In this document: one piece after another, positions 58,386-64,000 of the stretch
Layout of the letters: the number at the start of each line of letters is the position of its first letter
How positions within the stretch are numbered: position 1 is the stretch's first letter
Source: Opitutaceae bacterium
GTDB taxonomy: Bacteria; Verrucomicrobiota; Verrucomicrobiia; Opitutales; Opitutaceae
Assembly: GCA_028284235.1 (NCBI GenBank)
Contig: JANQSC010000029.1
Location: 62,001 to 126,000, forward strand
Direction of reading: 5' to 3'
Length of the DNA stretch: 64,000 nucleotides
Translations under genes and position numbers: made by a program
The notes under the pieces: model-generated
Told to the model about the DNA's origin: nothing
Database searches by the model: none
What the model saw: only the letters and a program-made list of their open reading frames with translations

Positions 58386-61300
58386 ATGAAAAAACTGCTT
58401 GCCGCCAACCGTAGCGAAATCGCCGTCCGCATCTTTCGCAGCGCCACCGAACTGGGTTACCGCACCGTCGCCATCTACGCCAATGAAGACCGCTTCGGCG
58501 TGCACCGCTTCAAAGCCGACGAAGCCTACCTCGTCGGCCAAGGCAAGGGCCCCGTCGCCGCGTACTTGGAAATCGCCGACATCATCGATCTCGCCAAGCG
58601 TAAGAAAGTCGACCTCATCCATCCGGGGTACGGATTCCTCTCCGAAAACGCGAACTTCGCTCGCGCCTGCGAGGAAAACGGCATCACCTTCGTCGGCCCC
58701 AGCGCCGAACTCCTCGAACGTATGGGCGACAAAATCGAAGCCCGCAAAATCGCCGAAGGAGCCAAAGTCCCCACGCTTCCCGGAACCCCCGACCCCGTAA
58801 CCGATCCAGCAAAAGCAGTCCGGATCGCCAAGAAGATCGGTTTCCCGCTCATCATCAAAGCGGCCTTCGGCGGCGGTGGTCGCGGCATGCGCGTCGTCAA
58901 GAACCCCAAAGACCTCAAGCCGCTCCTCGAAGAAGCCCAAGGCGAAGCGGAACGCGCCTTCGGCAACTCCGCCGTCTTCCTCGAACGCTACATCGGACGC
59001 GCCAAGCACATCGAAGTGCAAATCCTCGGCGACAAGCACGGGAATGTCGTCCACCTGCACGAACGCGATTGCTCCGTCCAACGACGCCACCAGAAGGTGG
59101 TCGAAGTCGCGCCGTCTATCGGACTCCCGGACGAGGTTCGCGAAGATCTCTGCAACGCCGCGGTCAAAATCGCCAAGTCAATCGGCTACTACAACGCAGG
59201 CACTGTAGAGTTTCTCTTGGATCTCGATACGCACGAATGGTTCTTTATTGAAATGAACCCGCGTATCCAAGTAGAGCATACCGTTACCGAGGTTATTACC
59301 GGTATCGACATCGTTCGCGCCCAAGCGCTCATCGCTCAAGGCCACTCGCTCTTCGGCGACGCGATCGCCATCCCGTCCCAAAACGAGATTCCGCGCAACG
59401 GCTACGCAATCCAAGCCCGCATCACCACCGAGGACCCCGAACACAACTTCGCTCCCGACTACGGAAAAATCGTCAACTACCGCAGCGCCGCCGGTCTCGG
59501 TATCCGACTTGACGGAGCCATGGGCGACACTGGCGCAGTCATCACTCCCTTCTACGATTCGCTTCTCGTCAAGCTCACCGCTTCCTCCCGCACATTCCCG
59601 CTCGCTATCCAGCGAATGGATCGAGCCCTCCGTGAAATGCGTATCCGCGGCGTAAAGACAAACATACCGTTCATCGAGAACGTCATCCACCACGAGAGTT
59701 TTCAATCGGGCGATGCGATCACAACCCTCATCGACACCACGCCAGAGCTATTCCGCTTTAAACGCCGCCGCGACCGGGCCACCAAACTTCTAAACCTGCT
59801 TGGCGAAACCATCGTCAACGGCAATCCGCAGGTGAAAAACCGGCCCGTGCCGGACATGAACCTGCCGGTGATTATTCCGAACCACGAGCCGAAAGCTCGA
59901 AAGCCGAAGGGAACTCGCGACTACCTCCTCGCCCACGGCCCCGAAAAATTCGCCGAGTGGACCCGCAAGCAAAAACGTCTCCTCGTAACGGATACCACGC
60001 TCCGCGACGCCCATCAATCCCTGCTCGCCGCTCGCATGCGCAGTTTCGACATGCTGCAAGTCGCGGACAGCATCGCCGAGCGCGCCCACAACCTATACAG
60101 CCTCGAATGTTGGGGCGGCGCCACCTTCGACACCTGCATGCGCTTCCTCAGCGAGGATCCGTTCCAGCGCCTGCGGGACCTGCGCGAAAAAATTCCCAAC
60201 GTTTGCTTCCAGATGCTCCTGCGCGGGGCCAACGCGGTCGGCTACTCCAACTACCCCGACAACGTCGTGCGCGGCTTCGTCAAGCACTCGGCCGAAGCGG
60301 GGATGGATATCTTTCGCATATTCGATTCCCTCAACTACCTGCCTAATCTCAAAGTCGCCATGGAAGCGGTCCGAAAGGACACGCAGTCCGTCTGCGAAGC
60401 TACCGTTTGCTACACCGGCGACATTCTCGACTCCGATCGCGACAAGTACACGCTCGACTACTTTGTCAACTTCGCGAAAGAGCTCGAGTCGATGGGCGCC
60501 CACATCCTCGCCCTCAAAGACATGTCCGGGCTCTGCCACCCGCGGGCCGCCTACAAACTGATCAAGGCCCTGCGCTCCGCAATCGGCATTCCCGTCCATT
60601 TCCACACGCACGACACCAGCGGCATCGCCGCCGCCTCCATCGTTAAAGCCGCCGAAGCGGGAGTCGACGTAGTGGATTTGTCGATATCCTCACTCTCCGG
60701 CCTCACCGCCCAGCCGAACCTCAATTCGATCGTCAACGCCTTCAAAGGCGACAAGCGGGACACGAAACTCGACCTCGACTACTTCAACGAACTCTCCATC
60801 TACTGGGAAGCCGTGCGTCAGTTCTACGAGCCCTTCGACACCAGCCCCAAGTTCGGAACCGCCGAAGTCTACACGCACGAAATGCCGGGAGGCCAATACA
60901 CCAACCTCCGCGAGCAGGCTCGCGCCCTCGGCCTCGGGCCTCGCTGGCCGGAAGTCGTTCGCTACTACACGGAAGTCAACCAAATCCTCGGCGACATCGT
61001 CAAAGTCACGCCCAGCAGCAAGGTCGTCGGCGACCTCGCCATGTTCCTCCTCACCAAAGGCGTCGAGCCTGCGGACCTCGTCAACCTGCCCGAAGGCACG
61101 CCGTTCCCGGAGTCCGTCGTCGACATGCTCTCCGGCGGTCTCGGCCAACCCAAAGGCGGATGGCCTAAGGCGGTGCAGAAAGTCGTTCTGGGCGACCGCA
61201 AAGCCTACCGTGGGCGCCCCGGAGCGCGAGCCGAGAAAATCGACCTCGACGAAACGCGCAAAACCGTCAAGCAGATCACAAAACGCAAGTGCACTGACGA

Positions 61301-61823
61301 CGAACTATACGAGTACCTCATGTACCCACAGGTATTCAAGGACTTCGTGTCTTTTAAAAACCAATACGGTCACGCTGCCGTTCTCCCGACGCCGGCGTTC
61401 TTCTACGGCCTCAAACCCGGCCAGGAAATCTCGGTCGACATCGAAGAAGGCAAAACTCTCATCGTGAAACTCATCTACGTGAGCGAGCCCAACGATGACG
61501 GAGAGCGCACGCTCACCTTCGAGCTCAACGGAAAGGCCCGCGAATGCTTGATCGTCGACAAGTCGGTCAAGACCGAGTCCAAGCGTCGCCAAAAAGCGGA
61601 TTCCGCCGACCCCAAGCAAGTGGGCGCTCCGATTCCAGCAATGGTCAGCAGCGTAACCGTCACCGTTGGCAGCCAAGTCAAGAAAGGCGACAAGCTCGCC
61701 ATCCTCGAAGCTATGAAAATGCAGACGACCGTGTACGCTCAGCAAGACGGCGTCGTCGATACAATCGCCGTGCAAACGGGCGACCAAGTCGAAAGCAAAG
61801 ACCTCCTCGTCGCCATTCGCTAG
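58386..61823 (+). CDS. pyc: Pyruvate carboxylase
   Basis: 1145 residues, the usual length. Biotin carboxylase (about 1-450) begins MKKLLAANRSEIAVRIFRSA and contains the Gly-rich GGGGRGM loop and EMNPRIQVEHTVTE. The carboxyltransferase domain (about 530-830) begins DTTLRDAHQSLLAARMR and contains the metal-binding HFHTHDTSG. The biotin carrier is at the C-terminus with EAMKMQT, the biotinylated Lys being about 1111. It converts pyruvate to oxaloacetate to supply the citric acid cycle and gluconeogenesis. Neighbouring genes are unrelated. Confidence 0.96.
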   Translation: MKKLLAANRSEIAVRIFRSATELGYRTVAIYANEDRFGVHRFKADEAYLVGQGKGPVAAYLEIADIIDLAKRKKVDLIHPGYGFLSENANFARACEENGITFVGPSAELLERMGDKIEARKIAEGAKVPTLPGTPDPVTDPAKAVRIAKKIGFPLIIKAAFGGGGRGMRVVKNPKDLKPLLEEAQGEAERAFGNSAVFLERYIGRAKHIEVQILGDKHGNVVHLHERDCSVQRRHQKVVEVAPSIGLPDEVREDLCNAAVKIAKSIGYYNAGTVEFLLDLDTHEWFFIEMNPRIQVEHTVTEVITGIDIVRAQALIAQGHSLFGDAIAIPSQNEIPRNGYAIQARITTEDPEHNFAPDYGKIVNYRSAAGLGIRLDGAMGDTGAVITPFYDSLLVKLTASSRTFPLAIQRMDRALREMRIRGVKTNIPFIENVIHHESFQSGDAITTLIDTTPELFRFKRRRDRATKLLNLLGETIVNGNPQVKNRPVPDMNLPVIIPNHEPKARKPKGTRDYLLAHGPEKFAEWTRKQKRLLVTDTTLRDAHQSLLAARMRSFDMLQVADSIAERAHNLYSLECWGGATFDTCMRFLSEDPFQRLRDLREKIPNVCFQMLLRGANAVGYSNYPDNVVRGFVKHSAEAGMDIFRIFDSLNYLPNLKVAMEAVRKDTQSVCEATVCYTGDILDSDRDKYTLDYFVNFAKELESMGAHILALKDMSGLCHPRAAYKLIKALRSAIGIPVHFHTHDTSGIAAASIVKAAEAGVDVVDLSISSLSGLTAQPNLNSIVNAFKGDKRDTKLDLDYFNELSIYWEAVRQFYEPFDTSPKFGTAEVYTHEMPGGQYTNLREQARALGLGPRWPEVVRYYTEVNQILGDIVKVTPSSKVVGDLAMFLLTKGVEPADLVNLPEGTPFPESVVDMLSGGLGQPKGGWPKAVQKVVLGDRKAYRGRPGARAEKIDLDETRKTVKQITKRKCTDDELYEYLMYPQVFKDFVSFKNQYGHAAVLPTPAFFYGLKPGQEISVDIEEGKTLIVKLIYVSEPNDDGERTLTFELNGKARECLIVDKSVKTESKRRQKADSADPKQVGAPIPAMVSSVTVTVGSQVKKGDKLAILEAMKMQTTVYAQQDGVVDTIAVQTGDQVESKDLLVAIR

Positions 61824-61930
61824 CGTCACCCTCGAGCCTCGCCTCGCATTCAATTTCCCCATCGCAGGTCGAGCGCCATTGACCTGCGTGGAGAATTCGC
61901 CACTCTGCACACTATTCACCCCGCTACCCC

Positions 61931-63304
61931 ATGAATACCCGCGCCCTCATCCAAAAATGTATCCTCTCGATAGTCGCCTTCCCCATTTTCGTCACGATTC
62001 CGTCGTTTGCGGCCGATAAGCCCAACGTCCTATTGCTACTCAGCGACGACCAAGCCTGGACCGACTATTCCTTCCTCGGACACCCACACGTCCAAACACC
62101 CAATATCGATAAACTCGCCAGCGAGAGCATTGTATTTCCTCGCGGATACGTTCCCACCGCCCTGTGCCGTCCGTCCTTGATGACTCTCGCCACCGGCCAC
62201 TACGCTCACCGTCACGGCGTCACCGGAAACGACCCGTCGCCCAAATATGCGGAAAGAGACTCGCCTCTCTACAACGCTCGTCGGGCTCAGCTCATCTCCT
62301 ATATCGACGAATTCGATACACTCCCCGAACTGCTCGGCGAACAGGGCTACCTCAGTCACCAAAGCGGCAAATGGTGGGAAGGCAATTTCCGCCGCGGCGG
62401 CTTCACCCACGGCATGACCCGTGGTTTTCCTCAACGCGGAGGACGTCACGGCGACGACGGACTCAAAATCGGTCGCGAAGGTCTCGACGAGTGCTTCGAC
62501 TTCATCGACCTAGCCATCGAGCAGGACAAGCCATTCTACATGTGGTACGCCGCTTTCCTGCCACACACTCCGCACAACCCGCCCGACCGCTTGCTCGACA
62601 AGTACAAAGACGACCATCCGCTCACCATCGCTAAATACTACGCCATGATCGAGTGGTGGGATGAAACCTGCGGCGACCTCGTCGACCACCTCGAAAAACG
62701 CGGAATCCGCGAGAACACTCTCATTGTCTACGTCGGCGACAATGGCTGGATTCAGCATCCCGAGCGAAACGGCTACGACGCCCGCTCCAAGCAAACGCCC
62801 TACGAGGGCGGTATCCGACAACCCACGCTCTACTCTTGGCCCGGCACGCTCAAGCCGGAAACCCGTGACGAATTGGTAAGCAGTATCGACATTTTCCCGA
62901 CAACGCTCGCCGCCGCCGGAGCCCGACAGCCCGCAATCCCGGTTCCCGGCCTCAACCTGCTCGACGCCATGAAGACGGGGAAGAAAATCAAGCGCGACAC
63001 GATCTTCGGCGAGTCCTTCGCCCACGACATCGCCGACATCGAAAACCCCGAGGCCTCGCTTCTCTTCCGCTGGTGCATCCAAGGGAAATGGAAACTGCTC
63101 CTCACCTACGATGGCGAAGTGAACCGCTACAAAAGCACGCATCCGAGAGACGAAAAACGGCCGCAACTTTTCGACCTAATCAACGACCCTCACGAGAAAA
63201 CCAACCTCGCTGCCAAGAACCCGAAAGTAGTCGCTCGACTGGCCAAGCTCATCGAGGAGTGGTATCCGGTGACCGAACGGAAAGTGATTACGAAGTTCAA
63301 CTAG
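61931..63304 (+). CDS. Secreted sulfatase with CRPSL active-site motif
   Basis: 457 residues, signal peptide (ILSIVAFPIFVTIPSFAA). PNVLLLLSDDQAW carries Asp39-Asp40. The formylglycine segment is ALCRPSLMTLATG: Cys79 and Pro81 are present but the usual Arg at the fifth position is Leu83. Such CxPSL forms are found in PVC-group sulfatases. YVGDNGWIQHPE and TPYEGGIRQPTLY follow. The C-terminus is a long positively charged helix. Its substrate is unknown. It follows pyc after 107 bases. Confidence 0.85.
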   Translation: MNTRALIQKCILSIVAFPIFVTIPSFAADKPNVLLLLSDDQAWTDYSFLGHPHVQTPNIDKLASESIVFPRGYVPTALCRPSLMTLATGHYAHRHGVTGNDPSPKYAERDSPLYNARRAQLISYIDEFDTLPELLGEQGYLSHQSGKWWEGNFRRGGFTHGMTRGFPQRGGRHGDDGLKIGREGLDECFDFIDLAIEQDKPFYMWYAAFLPHTPHNPPDRLLDKYKDDHPLTIAKYYAMIEWWDETCGDLVDHLEKRGIRENTLIVYVGDNGWIQHPERNGYDARSKQTPYEGGIRQPTLYSWPGTLKPETRDELVSSIDIFPTTLAAAGARQPAIPVPGLNLLDAMKTGKKIKRDTIFGESFAHDIADIENPEASLLFRWCIQGKWKLLLTYDGEVNRYKSTHPRDEKRPQLFDLINDPHEKTNLAAKNPKVVARLAKLIEEWYPVTERKVITKFN

Positions 63305-63333
63305 GCGACATACATGTGTTCAAATCGCGAATC

Positions 63334-63412
63334 GTAGGGCTGGCGCTTGCGCCACGCCGCGTATGTGATTAAAAATCAGTCCCACGCGGCGCTTCGCAAA
63401 CGAAGGCCCTAC
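63334..63412. repeat. GTAG-type REP pair, copy B5
   Basis: Opens GTAGGGCTGGCGCTTGCGCC and closes CTTCGCAAACGAAGGCCCTAC. Nearly identical to B3 and the left half of B4. It lies between the sulfatase and the next secreted-protein gene. Confidence 0.75.
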
Positions 63413-63458
63413 ACTGAAACTCAAAAAATCAGGCTCTGCCGCTCTCAGGGTGCCTACT

Positions 63459-64000
63459 ATGAGACATTCAATTCTACCCCTCCTCTACATCGCCGCCCTC
63501 TCCCCTTGCCTCCTCGCCGATTCACGCGAGCTCGAGGTCGAGGTCGAACAAATCACCCACGGACCGAAACACACCTTTTTCGGCTATATCGGACACGTGC
63601 AAAACATCCCCTGGAACGGAAATGAACGCTACATCGTCGCCCTGCAATCAACCTTCCAAGACCATTTGCCAGGCAAAGGCGAACCCGCCGACGTCGTCTT
63701 GATCGACACTCACGACGGCAACAAAATCGAAGTCGTCGACCAATCGCTCGGCTGGAACCCCCAGCAAGGCACCATGCTCTACTGGAATCCTGAAAAACCG
63801 GATACACAGTTCTTTTTCAACGATCGGGACCCGAAAACGGGACACGTATTCGCCGTCCTCTACGACATCGAATCACGCAAGCGCATCCGCGAGTACCGTT
63901 TCCCTAAAAACCCAATCGGCAACTACGGCGTCAAACAATCCGGCGGGGCATTTGCCGGAGTCAATTTCGCCCGCATGGCCCGCCTCCGTCCCGTCACCGG
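63459..64000 (+). CDS. Secreted beta-propeller-like protein, cut by the right edge
   Basis: From ATG 63459 (MRHSILPLLYIAALSPCLLA), a signal peptide, the frame stays open to the end of the window (180 residues). Conserved-looking blocks are FGYIGHVQNIPWNGNERY, NPQQGTMLYWNPE, FFNDRDPKTGHVF and FPKNPIGNYG. These suggest a propeller related to oligogalacturonate-lyase-like or WD40-like secreted proteins of the PVC group, often near sulfatases. No catalytic residue can be named from the part visible. Confidence 0.6.
   Translation, partial: MRHSILPLLYIAALSPCLLADSRELEVEVEQITHGPKHTFFGYIGHVQNIPWNGNERYIVALQSTFQDHLPGKGEPADVVLIDTHDGNKIEVVDQSLGWNPQQGTMLYWNPEKPDTQFFFNDRDPKTGHVFAVLYDIESRKRIREYRFPKNPIGNYGVKQSGGAFAGVNFARMARLRPVT

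Noticed and set aside
1-64000. Frequent GTATCC words in both genes and gaps as a regulatory motif
   Set aside because: A rough count by eye is close to the number expected for a 6-base word on both strands, and most copies lie within coding regions.

Overview
The window reads as a piece of a Verrucomicrobiota chromosome, probably Opitutae/Puniceicoccales-like, with the right-hand end of an integrated phage at its left. The taxonomic call is inferred from protein families typical of the PVC group: very large secreted dehydrogenase-cytochrome c fusions, several one-gene sulfatases, a DUF6797-type protein, a ThuA lipoprotein and an FG-GAP lipoprotein. Numerous palindromic intergenic repeats support it weakly. 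No rRNA and no complete tRNA were seen.

Positions 1 to about 19,290 are a prophage or phage-derived integrative element. A long, tightly overlapping leftward operon (14,548 down to about 250) encodes early functions: RHH and HTH-type regulators, an Rmf-like domain protein, a candidate annealing protein beside a RecE/YqaJ-type exonuclease, an SbcC/RecF-like ATPase, a RuvC-like resolvase, a J-domain protein, a C5 cytosine methyltransferase, a replication initiator/loader and a DnaB-family helicase, then a DUF5131 protein. The initiator gene carries two clusters of CGTTACG repeats, a candidate origin placed as oriLambda is inside gene O. A divergent control region (14,549-14,677) with TGTCNGACA palindromes separates this operon from rightward genes. 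Between it and the integrase lie probable accessory (lysogenic conversion) genes: two membrane proteins, a retropepsin-like protease and its usual DUF5678-like partner. A tyrosine integrase and a tRNA 3'-end fragment (19,267-19,292) mark the right attachment site. No terminase, capsid or tail genes are seen, so the structural module and the intact tRNA should lie left of position 1.

From about 19,500 to 37,300 the chromosome carries three large secreted cytochrome-linked dehydrogenases, a ThuA-domain lipoprotein, a sulfatase, a fused LplT-PlsC-acyl-ACP synthetase, and an NhaC antiporter whose stop overlaps the start of a class V aminotransferase. From 37,500 to 43,700 is a visibly more AT-rich stretch of small membrane proteins, a lipoprotein, PhoD, D-lactate dehydrogenase, a DUF2750-membrane fusion and a short CopG-type RHH gene with a candidate operator. 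From 43,700 to 64,000 come an oxidative-stress pair (flavin disulfide reductase and MsrBA), YceI, mannonate dehydratase, an amino-sugar cluster (AGE-type epimerase, nagA, nagB, with a convergent sodium-solute symporter), two sulfatases, an FG-GAP lipoprotein, pyruvate carboxylase and a secreted protein cut by the right edge. Together this suits a heterotroph degrading sulfated and amino-sugar polysaccharides.

The most unusual content is intergenic. At least four families of palindromic elements built from chains of small hairpins occur between 22.9 and 63.4 kb. The largest family (about 175-225 bp, bounded by GTCATCGC and GCGATGAC) has about six hairpins whose stems differ between copies with compensating changes while the linkers stay constant. 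A second family consists of head-to-head GTAG-type REP pairs, one of which supplies the stop codon of the symporter gene.
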